Source: Takakia lepidozioides (lineage: Eukaryota > Streptophyta > Takakiopsida > Takakiales > Takakiaceae). Taken from it: DNA of 64,000 bases. The stretch's first letter is position 1, and each line of letters begins with the position of its first letter. The stretch spans positions 2,480,001-2,544,000 of the forward strand of contig CM060731.1 in the NCBI GenBank assembly GCA_030704615.1, written 5' to 3'. Below are positions 54,421-64,000 of the stretch, in pieces. The translations under genes were made by a program, and so were the position numbers. The notes beneath the pieces were generated by a model, which saw nothing but the letters and a program-made list of their open reading frames with translations, had not been told where the DNA came from and did no database searches.

Positions 54421-56435
54421 TTAGGAGACTAGCGCCCTGCGTAAAGGGAGTCAGTTAATGTTCGTGAGTGGGATAATTTCCGGAACTAATGTGTCGTTGT
54501 TGGTGGACACAGGAGCGTCGCACTCCTTCATGACACCGACAGCGGCACGGAAGCTGGGACTCTCGACAAGTGATATGGGGGCCTCTATTGAAGTGCGTTC
54601 TGCCAAAGGAGAACCACAACTGGCAACGAGGTTGGCGTTCGATGTTCCTCTTCAGCTCGGGAGTTGGGAGGGACGTGAGAACTTCACCATTTGCGAGATC
54701 GATGGAGTGGATCTCATTTTGGGGATGACCTTTTTGAGCAAATCCGGAGCGGTCATAGATGGCCGCAAAAGAATAGTCACACTACCGTATGGGAATGGTG
54801 GCAAAGTATTACGGGTGTCGGAAATGCCCAACCAAGTGGGAGGGCGAATAAACCTGCTGTCAGCAAAGGAGTGGGCCGTGGAAGAGCCACACGAGCCCCA
54901 GTTTTTGCTTTACGTAAGACAAGTGGAAGGAGAAGGCGATAGGGAGCCGAGCCCAGATTGGATCAAGGGGATCTTGGAGAAATACCAGGATGTGATGCCG
55001 GAGGATTTACCAAGCGGCTTGCCACCGCGAAGAGGACTTGACCACAAGATTGAGGTGATATCGGGATCGGAGCCGCCTGCCAAGGCGCCCTACCGGTTGA
55101 GCCACAGAGAGTTGGTTGAGCTGAAGGCTCAGCTTAAGGATCTAATGTCAAAGGGGTACATCCGGCCAAGTAAGTCACCCTACGGAGCCCCGGTGTTATT
55201 CGCAGACAAGAAGGATGGGACGCTGCAGATGTGTGTCAATTACAGGGCTCTGAATAAGGTGACTATCAAAAACTGGTACCCTTTGCCAAGGATTGACGAC
55301 CTCTTCGATCGGTTGGTGGGAGCGAAATATTTCAGCCGGATCGATTTGCGCTCCGGCTACCATCAAATCCGAGTGGCAAAAAGAGATGAGGAGAAGACCG
55401 CGTGCAGGACAAGATATGGTTCATATGAGTTCTTGGTGATGCCTTTTGGGCTCACCAATGCACCCGCGACCTTTAGCACGCTAATGAACAGTTTTTTCTA
55501 GGAGTGGTTGGATGACTTTGTGATCGTGTACATTGATGACATCTTGGTGTACTCGAAAACAAAGGAAGAGCACCTGAAGTGCCTCAAAAGGGTGTTCCAG
55601 AAACTACGGGAAGGGAAGCTATATGCCAAGGCTTCAAAATGCAAATTCGGGGTCACAAAAGTGGAGTTCCTGGGGCATGTGATTACACAGGATGGGATCA
55701 AAATGGATGACACAAAAGTGAGGGCGATCTTGGACCGGGAGCCTCCGACTTCGGTCCCGGGAGTGCGATCATTCCTAGGACTCGCCTCCTATTACCGAAA
55801 GTATGTGAGAAATTTCGCCAAGATCGCGGGGCCGCTGTCAGACTTTCTGTGTAAGTCCAAGGTATGGGTATGGAACACCTTTTGTGGCCAAGCTTTTGCC
55901 GAGTTGAAGCAGCGGATGGTGGAAGCTCCAGTCCTAAAAATCCCGGAGTTCAACCGTCCATTTGAGATTTATACAGATGCATCGGACTTCGCAATTGGGG
56001 GTGTACTCATGTAGGACGGACGTCCAGTGGCTTACAAAAGTAAGAAACTGAATGAAGTGGAGCGACGGTGGCCTACGCATGATAAAGAAATGAAGGCGGT
56101 GGTGCATTGCCTTGAGCTTTGGCGCCACTATGTGGGTTCCGACCCGGAAGGTGTTCACGGACAATGTCACAGTGAAGTATTTTGCCACACAGCCTAAGTT
56201 GTCCCCAAAACAACTTAGGTGGCAAGACACTTTGGCAATGTTCGACGTGGATATCAAGTACAAACCAGGATGGGACAATGTGGTGGCCGATGCTTTAAGT
56301 AGAAAGCAGCAGCTCTTGTTGGTGTACAAGGGCGAGACGGCGCTCCAAATGAAGATCCGGAAGGCTTACCGGAAGGATGAGATAACGAAGTCCGTGATGC
56401 GGGACTTGAGGATAGGGGTTATGTCGTGCACCTAA
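54421..56435 (+). pseudogene. Protease, reverse transcriptase and RNase H of plus-strand gypsy element
   Basis: Protease [12 protein letters not shown] and [58 protein letters not shown], active site VYIDDILVYS, LGLASYYRKYVRNF; RNase H IYTDASDFAIGGVL, HDKEMKAVV, FTDNVTVKYF, ADALSRKQQLLL. In-frame stops: TAG 54,422-54,424, TAG 55,499-55,501 (in FF-stop-EWLDDF) and TAG 56,012-56,014 (in VLM-stop-DGRP). One frameshift lies near 56,140. Coding similarity ends at about 56,420, before the integrase, where a repeat begins. The clade looks chromovirus-like, but no integrase or chromodomain is available to confirm it. Confidence 0.85.
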
Positions 56436-57430
56436 GCATCGTGCCACAACATACATCGTTGTCCACCATACATTCCAAGCACACAATCCTAGAAAGCTAT
56501 GCCACAATGATAATGAAAGGGAACACACAATGGAAACACTCCACTCATGAATCCACTTAATCACATAAACTAAGTCAAGCCAAGGGCACCTTTGCTAAAG
56601 AAATCCACCCTACAAAGCCTTCACCACACTCCCTCTCAATACCTAGAGCTATGGAGGTGGGAGAGGCTCATGGAGGCTCAACTACAAGAAGATGAGCCCT
56701 CCTCAACACTCACAAGGGGAAAACCCATCCCCATGTCCCAAGTGAGGTTTGACACCTCACTTGGCATGTGAGACCAAATGAAGTTCCAACACACAAAATA
56801 CAAATATAAATATCCAAAATGTCCTAGTTAACTAGAAGTAGGTAATTCTAGTTAACCGTGACTAAAACCATGACAGCTGTCGTGCACCTAAGCATCGTGC
56901 CACAACATATATCGCTGTCCACCATACATTCTAAGCACACAATCCTAGAAAGCTATGCCACAATCGCCCCCCTAGCTGGTGATTAGGTCCCTCTAACACC
57001 GGATAGCTGATAAGTATCCATCTCAATAAAATCATCGCTTGGTCTTCAATTGCACATGTCCCAGTATCTAAAGTCAATTGTCAAGTTAAATAAGCACAGT
57101 GTGAAAACAACTAGAATAAAGCTAGTTATTTGTATTTAACACTTGGATTTAGGTCAAGTGTTAAATCAGGTGTCAAGTTTAGTTTGACACCTGAACCGTC
57201 TTATCTTCACGAGAGCGGCAGTCGCGCAGCTCATCTCTCTCGAGTTGAGCCTGCGCGACCGAGCTCCTTCATGCGTTTAGATCTGAGTGTGCTTATGATG
57301 GGAGTGTAGGTTGTTGTGGGGTGGAGTCCCCATAGCGTGGGGTGCCCCTGGCTCGACTTCTATTTTAAAGAGTGATAGCGATGGATTTCATATTTCTTGT
57401 GTTGAGAGTGTGTGTCCTTTTTAGCTTGTT
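56421..57430. repeat. Repeat block: 88-bp direct repeats and inverted family copies
   Basis: GTCGTGCACCTAAGCATCG to AGCTATGCCACAAT occurs at about 56,423-56,508 and again at 56,879-56,965. Between and after them lie two copies, in opposite orientation, of the family at 3945-4165 (56,560-56,780 and 57,170-57,420; GTGGAGTCCCCATAGCGTGG is the inverted form). GTTTGACACCT also appears inverted near 56,750 and 57,185. Together this suggests a terminal-repeat element inserted into, and truncating, the gypsy pol. Confidence 0.5.
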
Positions 57431-59820
57431 TATCACTCGAGAGAGATGAGCGTTATCTAGTGTGCTGGTGCTAAGCTAGATACAATGTTTGTTTTAGCAT
57501 TATTATAATATATATCTTGGGGCGGGAGTCCATCTGGCCCTGCTGTTTCCATGGGCTGTGCGCGCAGATTTAGTTGTCGTCTCTACTCGTGAGTTTGAAA
57601 ACCAAGAGGTGTGGAGGTTGAAGACTTTGATAGTTGGCTTCCCTACTCTCTTTCACTAGGACGGAGGGAGACGAGACTCGTGTAAACTTTTGGATTTGGA
57701 CCCAAAACAGTCGGGAGTGGCTGGATCACGAAGTGCAAACAGTTTGGGGTGGCGTCATCCCTGGTTGTGGTGGCTTCCTCTGGTGGAGGTGCTGCTGCTG
57801 CACCTGCCGGAGAAAAGGAGGAAGCGAAGGAGGAGTCTGATGATGACATGGGTTTCAGTCTTTTCGACTAAGCTCGGGATGTAGTGTTTGCAGCGCATCC
57901 GATGGTCTTTCGCAGTCGACAGTAGGTCGAGCCACAGCCGAATGGAAATGAGGTTGCTAGTAAACCCAATTGGAGAAGGTACAGTTGATGTTATCTCAAC
58001 TGCAGGTGGCTGCTGAGCATTACTTAACAGCCGTTTTATACCTGCGCTGGTGCTGGTAGAGGCTAGGAAGAAGGAGTGAGCTGGAAGATTCCCGCCCTTC
58101 TTCAAGCATGCTAGGCTCAGGGTGGAAGGTTCAACCTACGGTGGGCTGCTGGAGAGCTAGGAGGTCTGCCACCTATCAACCTCTGCTCTAGCCTCTCCTC
58201 TGCTCTGCTCTGCCTATTCTTTGTGAGTTGGATTGTTCCACCGAAGGTAAAGCGCTGGCTGGGATTTGGTGACCAGCGATATTCCGCCAGCATGAGTGGG
58301 ACTGGCTTCCTTTCCATGAAATATTAGGTCTCTCCCGGCTTGGGTTAGTTCCGATTTGCAGGGCAGCAAGTCTGCATTGTTTGCTGTCTCTCGCAATGGC
58401 CATTTGTTGCAGGGTTGGAAGTTCAAGGTCAGGCCCTCAGGTTCCCTTTTCGGGCCAATCTTTGCTGACATTCCGGAAAATCCATACTATGCTATTAGGG
58501 TTTTCTGCTTAGCAACAGGCCAGGTGAACCCTTCTCTCGTGAACGGCCTACACACCAACCCCTTCCTGCATTGGTTCCTTCAGGCACCAGTTACCTTCGC
58601 CAATTTGATTCCGGGGAGTGGGTGTGGAAAGACAAGAAACACAGCCCGTTTTTCAAGTACACTGTCAAATTGGACTATAGCCAGCCACTATGAAGGAGTA
58701 GTTGTGGGCTGGTTGATGTGAGGTTGTCTAGCTGCACATTGCGAGGAAGCAAGCTTTCTTATCTTAGCAAATGGATGGACAGGGTCAGGCTAGATTTTCT
58801 AGCAAGTGCGTAAGCTGCTGTCCAGCAAGGAAAAGCTGATCAGCAGTAGAAGCATGAGATGTGGCGTGTGTGACTTGAGATAGATGTACACAGGGAAGGA
58901 CCAGCCGCGTAGCCTGCTTTGCGATCAGGTCTTGCATCAGGTCTAGGCGACAGTGGCGGCATTAATGTTTGTGAGACGGGGTGATCTCATATATTAACAT
59001 TGCAGCCTAGTGAAGGAAGACCAGGTGAGGCTCTACATACATGACCAGCGGTGCTTTGATCCGGAGTTGCAGTTAGAAATTGTGAGACAAAAAGGAAAAA
59101 AACATTGTAGTACATTTGGCATTTCGGCCACCAGCAGGTGCAGGTCCAATTATATCACTTGGTCCTTGAAGTGGTACACCAGGCCGAGCTTCTCCCTTTT
59201 GATTTTGCGTTCAGTTGGAAGCCCTCTATCAGTTCTCAAGATGGGGCAGCTTCATCCCATCGCCTTGGTTCTGTGCATGTCCCTGGTCATGGGGATGTAA
59301 TAACCACCCTAAGCCAGTTTAGAGTGGTGTTTGAGGTCCTGGAGAGCTTGAGCGTTTACAGCACCAGCGTATACTGTAACCCTCTCTGCTATGGCGATCT
59401 TCAGGCTACTCTTGGGGTATATGCCAATGGTCGATGAAGGTATTAGCACCACCTTGGAAATCACAAATTGAACGTGATGGTCTTATTGTTGTGGTTGATA
59501 TGTATTTGCCCAGTACATGAATGGTTGCGGAAAGCCATCCTGGTTGTGGTCACTCTGACAAAGCAGTAGACATGGGCTCTCATACAACAACGATAAGATG
59601 GCATTGATAGCAGCAGCTTCAACAAGGTGTTCTCGTTCTGAAAATCTGGCATACCAATGAGGACATTACCTTTATCATGGTAATTCCACTGTGGAGAGAT
59701 TGAGTTAAGAATCTAAGGAATTCTTAGGGAACCAGGGAACAGGGAACCAAGACAAGTATTGAAGAAAAAAAATAAAAATAAAAATAAAATTTCCTTGTAT
59801 TTGTTTTGTCTTGTTAAAAA
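57431..59820 (+). pseudogene. Decayed coding-like region of unknown family
   Basis: Short plus-strand stretches look protein-like amid stops: FDSGEWVWKDKKHSPFFKYT near 58,605-58,665, and 59,138-59,437 (QLYHLVLEVVHQAELLPFDF, FRVVFEVLESLSVYSTSVYC). No motif of RT, integrase or transposase was seen. It could be the 3' coding part of an old element, since it leads to the LTR at 60,940 with an ORF of similar style in between. The GC-rich stretch 57,640-58,480 has only chance ORFs. Confidence 0.3.
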
Positions 59821-59823
59821 TTT

Positions 59824-59828
<5 letters not shown>

Positions 59829-59861
<33 letters not shown>
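59829..59861 (+). repeat. Poly(A) run of about 33 bases
   Basis: A long A tract, preceded by AAAATAAAAATAAAA-type sequence from 59,765. It could be the tail of a retroposed transcript on the plus strand, or a simple repeat; no flanking duplication was recognised. Confidence 0.6.
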
Positions 59862-59862
<1 letters not shown>

Positions 59863-60099
59863 ATGTGTTATGTTTAAAGAGCCTGGTTGGTCATATCTTT
59901 GTCAAATGAGCTCCGTTTGACCCAGTTTTTGAGGGGATAGCTGCAGAAAGGGGATATCTACCTATCTAGACCTGGATTTTGTTTTTGGGACTCTGCTAAA
60001 AATCTATGGAATTTTTAGAGAGTGAGTGTGCCATGAAAGATCCACAATCCTGTTTCTAGAACCTGTTCTGGTCTACATGAGAGATAAATCTGGGGATGT

Positions 60100-60857
60100 A
60101 CTCCTTGTATAGCTGGGGGGGATGAGGACGTAATTGAAGGGCAGGTCTCTTCTCTTAGCCTGTGCACACAAGGGGACAGGATTTATGTTTCCCAAGGAAC
60201 TCAGACTGATTTGAGTGGAGAACAGTTGGACGAGTTGATTGCATACTGGGAGTCAGGCATTAGCAGTAGACAACAGACTGCTGTAGTTGGCGTTGAGGGC
60301 CTCAATATCGCTTTGGACAGTCAGAACTCTGTTGGAGCCAGCAGTTCTGCAGCTGTAAGTGAAATACCAAAGTGGGTGAAAGCTAGGCTTGGAACACAAC
60401 CAAAGACAGCCCCGGGGACCAAGGTGTTCAGCCACAAGGCTGTGGTGTACTGGAGCAGAGGAGCAGGAGCTACACAAGTTTGTGCAATCAGACAGTGTTG
60501 CAGCCGGACACGCTCTGCACAAGGCAACCACGAGCGGGGTTCATTAGCGAGGACAAGTTTGTTCTGTTTGAAGGAGATGCAGTCATTCGCAATGAGGACA
60601 CCCGCAACCGTCTCAAAGCTTTCGATTTGAGAGACTATCAGACCCTACCTTTGTTTTCTTTAGTGTTCAGTGAGCGGGAGATAGCAGAGTGTTGCTTTGT
60701 CTCTACTTGGCAGAAAGAGGAAGAGGGTTGGTTAGAGCGAGCTACTGTAGCTTGGGACAAGGTTAGTGGCAGGTTTCTGGACATAGATATACCTCCTACA
60801 CCTTACCATCATGCAGAGCAAGGCACTTTGAGAGAAGTCTGGAAGTTGATAGCATAG
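60100..60857 (+). pseudogene. Unidentified ORF pair just upstream of the methyltransferase-family LTR
   Basis: Frame 1 (60,211-60,480): SGEQLDELIAYWESGISSRQ, VSEIPKWVKARLGTQPK, KVFSHKAVVYWSRG. Frame 2 (to 60,857): FISEDKFVLFEGDAVIRNED, LKAFDLRDYQTLPLFSLVFS, GRFLDIDIPPTPYHHAEQGT. A frameshift at about 60,480-60,545 joins them into one protein of about 220 residues. No family recognised. Its position directly before the LTR would fit the last ORF of a neighbouring copy of the element, or a captured gene. Confidence 0.4.
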
Positions 60858-60929
60858 ATCAGGATTAGATCTTGCTTGGGTGGGCTTCTATTCTTCCCCT
60901 CCATCTCTGTACTATTTTCATTACCTTGT

Positions 60930-61376
60930 ACTCGTAGTTGCCAAAGCCTCTCTTGGTGGAGGCCAGTCAGTCCGAGGTTTTGGGCTGGGATATTCTGCAG
61001 GATCAGCATTGCAGCTGGATTTTAGTGTGGGGGTGTTGATGTTTTGATTTCTTGTGTTTGGATCCCCCCCAACACCTGCATGCTTGACTGTGCGCCATGT
61101 TGGTTTTGTGTGGGCGCTTGCTTTCATAGGGATTAGGCCGGATTTGATCACCGGTCAATCCTAGAGTATGTTGTCGGTGGTGAGGCTGGAGTGATGACCA
61201 GCAAGACCACCAGTGTTTCTTCTATGGTGAGGCTGGGTTGATGACCAGCCAACCATAGGAGTTCTTGCGGTGGATGCAGGTGCAGGTGCCCTGAGCCATT
61301 GGGATATGACCCTTAGACTGCAACAGGTGCGCACCCGTGTCACTATTAGATTAGTACTAGAGCCTTATAGTATCAC
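60930..61376 (+). mobile_element. LTR/leader of methyltransferase-bearing retroelement, copy G
   Basis: Matches the leader of copy A and the fragment at 28,501 (GATTTCTTGTGTTTGGATCC, CATGCTTGACTGTGCGCCAT, GATCACCGGTCAATCCTAG, then two GGTGAGGCTGG...GATGACCAGC blocks). The shared stretch with the 28.5-kb copy starts slightly upstream, at GGTGGAGGC(C/A)AG. Confidence 0.65.
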
Positions 61377-63000
61377 GTGGAGGAGGTGCACATTGCGAGT
61401 GTCATTACGGAGTTACCCAAGGGTTTTGAGGGGAGTACGGCTACAGGCAGTAACAGTGAGAGTGGGTTCACAAGACGAGGTATTCGGTTCAGACCACCTT
61501 CACCGCCACCCTCAACTACTGTAGAGTCAGACACAGACTCGGAGGCTTCATCAACAGGTGTGCAGTTTCATTCGCCATTGTTGTGGGACGACATGGAGAA
61601 GATTTATGGAGCTACCAAGGGGCCTCGTAGGTACTCTGGAGCTGTGGGCACAATCGAGTTGGATGACTTTATCCAGGAGTTCGACAGCTGGTGTGATTTG
61701 CAGTAGATGCGCAATCCACAGCTATTCACCCCATTCATGGCGTGGAAGGGACTGTTCCAGCATTTGGAAGGCCCGCCTATGGACGATTACCACGAGTTCA
61801 GGCGAGGACATGAAGCAGAGATTGAGGAGTGGAGGATGTATTGGTCACCTGACTACGTCTCCAGTACTCGAGGCACGACGCGACCAGTAGCTGCATCAGT
61901 ACCAATATCTCCCACTGCCAGCACTAGTAGTGGAGCAAGTAGTGCCGGTACTTCTGCAGGTGGTACCAGTTCAAAAGGTGCTACTACTCCTCCTGCCACG
62001 ACTACAACATATGTGCCTAGATTCAACCCGGTGGTGGAGTTCTTCTAGGAGTTGCGGAGGAACTACCAAGGTGTACAGACAAAGAAGCTGCAAAGTTTGC
62101 AAGACTTCCAGCGCAAACCCAGTGAGAGCTTGCGAGATGCCTACACTCGTATGAGGCGCTTGATAAGTGTGACCCAAGGGGTTACTGAAGCTCAGGCAAT
62201 CCAGTTCTGGTATGGAATTTTGGACAAGGAGCTCAGGAGAAGGGTGCGGGATGCAACCCTGTTACAAGCAGCCCAACCCACATTAGCATATGTGTTTCTG
62301 CTGGCTGAGCGGATTGAGCTCAACATGGTGGAGGAGCGAGTTGTTACCATTGGGTTTGGCAAGGACATGCCTGCACGAAGCGCAGCTGCCAGCCCACAGG
62401 CACAAGGGACTGCCCAACAGCGTGGTCAGGGGGGCAAGGTTTCCCAACCCAAGTTCCATGGAGCTTACAGGGGACCTCAGGTGCAGAGGCCCGTGGCATT
62501 TTGCAGGCCAACAGCAACCAGGGGTGATATGTTGGACATGTGGAGGACCCCATGTCAAGAGACATTGCCCAGAGAGTGGCAAAAGGCCGGCACAAACACA
62601 ACCTGCACAGTTGCAGTGTGGGCATTGTGGCAAGTATGGGCATGGAGATGCCCAGTGTTATGACTTGTATCCTGAGTTGCGCCCAGGCCAGTTCCAAGGG
62701 AATAATGGTGGCCGGGGGCGAGGTGGACCAGCCCAGAGAGGACGAGGTGGTCGGGCACGAGGTGCAGGCCAAGGGCAAGCTCAACATGGCCAAGGACGCG
62801 GAGGTCAGGGTATTGACCAAGGCATGGCCAACCGGCTTCAGCAGCTAGAGCAGAGGCTCGCTGCCATGGCTACAGCTCAGGTGGTACCGGCTCCCAGGCG
62901 GGATGGTCCACCTCCTGTTCCTGAGGGAGGAGATATGGAAGGCATGGGATTCATGTGCGGAGCAGCACTACCACTAGAGCAGGTGGAGTCTGCTGCAGCC
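61377..63000 (+). pseudogene. Gag of methyltransferase-bearing retroelement, copy G
   Basis: Same order as copy A: RGIRFRPPSPPPSTTVESD, GAVGTIELDDFIQEFDSWCD, MDDYHEFRRGHEAEIEEW, Ser/Thr linker, LQDFQRKPSESLRDAYTRM, IQFWYGILDKELRRRVRDA, zinc knuckles CWTCGGPHVKRHC and CGHCGKYGHGDAQC (second one intact here), and an RGG-type tail (GGRGRGGPAQRGRGGRARG). Breaks: TAG 61,704-61,706 (DLQ-stop-MRNPQ; copy A has CAA), TAG 62,046-62,048 (VEFF-stop-ELRRN; the 30-kb fragment has CAA), and a frameshift near 62,500. Confidence 0.8.
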
Positions 63001-64000
63001 GTGACTCGAGGAGCAGCACGAGTTCCTGAGCCACGAGGTGCAGAGGTGGAATTGGATCCACGGCGTGGGGAGGCAAGCCGTCAGGCGAGGCTTCCTCAGT
63101 CATTCACATTGGCGGAGACTGTGTCGACGCCATCCATGGCACCTAGTTCTCACCCGACTGTTACCGAGGCGGAGGTTACTATGCCATTGGGGAGAGCTAC
63201 ATGTGCAGCACTGACACCTGCTACCAAGGCTAGTGCAGCCGGTGTGTTATTGGGGGCAACCACCTCTGTGTGTCAAGCCCCACTGTTCTCGGCAACCATG
63301 ATTGCGACGCCGGGGGTAAGGCCAGCTGCAGTGTTCAGACTAGCAGCAACACTCTGTGAGATTGGGGAGGTCACTTCATCTTCTGCGGAGTTAGTGGAAG
63401 GTGTAGTGGCAGAGGGATCCTCGGATTTGAGGGTCAAGACTGCCACGACTGCGCCCTGGCGAGCTGCAGCTGCCAGGTTGACGGAACTGCCAGCTAGGCC
63501 AGCCTTTGAGCGCGCCATGGTGACACCTGGAGTTGTCTTGTTAGACAACCAGGATGGCATTTTCTCTTTGAGTGGACCGGCAGGCAAGAAGTACCGGCCA
63601 CTGCGGGTCTTGTTGGACTCGGGAGCTCAGCCACTGATGTTGGGCAGGGCATTGCAGGTTTGGGCCTCATGGAGGCGGATATGGAGCCTTGTCCTTTCCA
63701 GATACAAACATCTTTGGGAGGATCAGAGCAGGCTCGGGGCATGACACGGCATCAGTTGGCCATTAGACTGCAGCCGGATCACCCTACAGATGGCTCAGTG
63801 ATGCAAGCCAAGGCCATTGTGACAGACGCGGTCTCTTACGATGTCCTCGTTGGTGGGGCAGTGTTATACCCCATGGGCTTCACCCTGGACTTTTGGGAGG
63901 AGTCAGCATTCTACAGGCCTGGATGGCAGTCAGGGGATGGTCATCGTGCACAGCTCCCTGTGACATTCATTGGGGGTATTGCGGCTGCCCAACGGGGCAA
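63001..64000 (+). pseudogene. Protease region of copy G, running off the window
   Basis: In frame from the knuckles: QSFTLAETVSTPSMAPSS, RGAEVELDPRRGEASRQAR, then KYRPLRVLLDSGAQPLMLG with the aspartic-protease D-S-G-A active site at about 63,616-63,627. A frame change near 63,655 follows; the other frame then reads EADMEPCPFQIQTSLGG, YDVLVGGAVLYPMGFTLDFW, YRPGWQSGDGHRAQLPVTF. The window ends at the point matching 9719 of copy A, so the methyltransferase, if kept, starts about 0.3 kb further on. Confidence 0.75.

Noticed and set aside
57643-58105. Overlapping plus and minus ORFs of 60-116 aa
   Set aside because: No motif, composition follows local GC content, and the two strands compete without support for either.

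Overview
The window looks like a repeat-rich nuclear segment from a plant-lineage eukaryote. It has GT-AG introns, a multi-exon Enhancer-of-zeste (PRC2) gene of plant type, a CACTA (En/Spm) DNA transposon with a DUF4216 domain, and many Ty3/gypsy LTR elements. One LTR family carries a C5-cytosine DNA methyltransferase (C5-MTase) domain. I recall such elements being reported from charophyte algae and dinoflagellates, so a charophyte such as a Chara-like alga is my best guess; this is inference, since no species marker is present. There are no bacterial operon signals and no rRNA genes.

Layout. 0-3.8 kb: 3' half of a CACTA element (DUF4216 transposase fragment, a tandemly duplicated minus-strand coding relic, subterminal repeats, 3' terminus at 3770). 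3.8-6.8 kb: decayed sequence with one RGG-rich ORF pair. 6.8-11.4 kb: copy A of the methyltransferase element (leader, gag, protease region, C5-MTase, all broken). 11.4-13.5 kb: minus-strand relics. 13.5-15.56 kb: minus-strand gypsy RNase H/integrase with its LTR minisatellite. 15.56-25.67 kb: a large minus-strand LTR element with one 876-aa Gag-like ORF. 25.67-27.27 kb: gypsy leader plus LTR. 27.3-30.8 kb: low-complexity DNA and two further fragments of the methyltransferase family. 31-36.1 kb: the only clear host gene, E(z)/EZH-like. 36.1-42.3 kb: noncoding DNA, a remarkable 1.8-kb array of palindromes, and an inverted-repeat locus with spliced minus-strand ORFs. 42,267-49,930: a complete-ended minus-strand gypsy element with 5-bp target duplications (GTACA). 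50-52.4 kb: a decayed minus-strand gene. 52.4-56.4 kb: a plus-strand gypsy element riddled with stops. 56.4-60.9 kb: repeats and decayed coding DNA. 60.9-64 kb: second large copy (G) of the methyltransferase element, cut by the window end just before its methyltransferase would begin.

How it fits together. Most coding capacity belongs to transposons, nearly all inactivated. The two chromatin themes are a host Polycomb H3K27 methyltransferase gene and a retrotransposon family that encodes its own DNA methyltransferase. In the plus-strand retroelements every clear premature stop is TAG or TGA and none is TAA, as expected if CAG and CGA codons decayed by C-to-T change at methylated CHG and CG sites.
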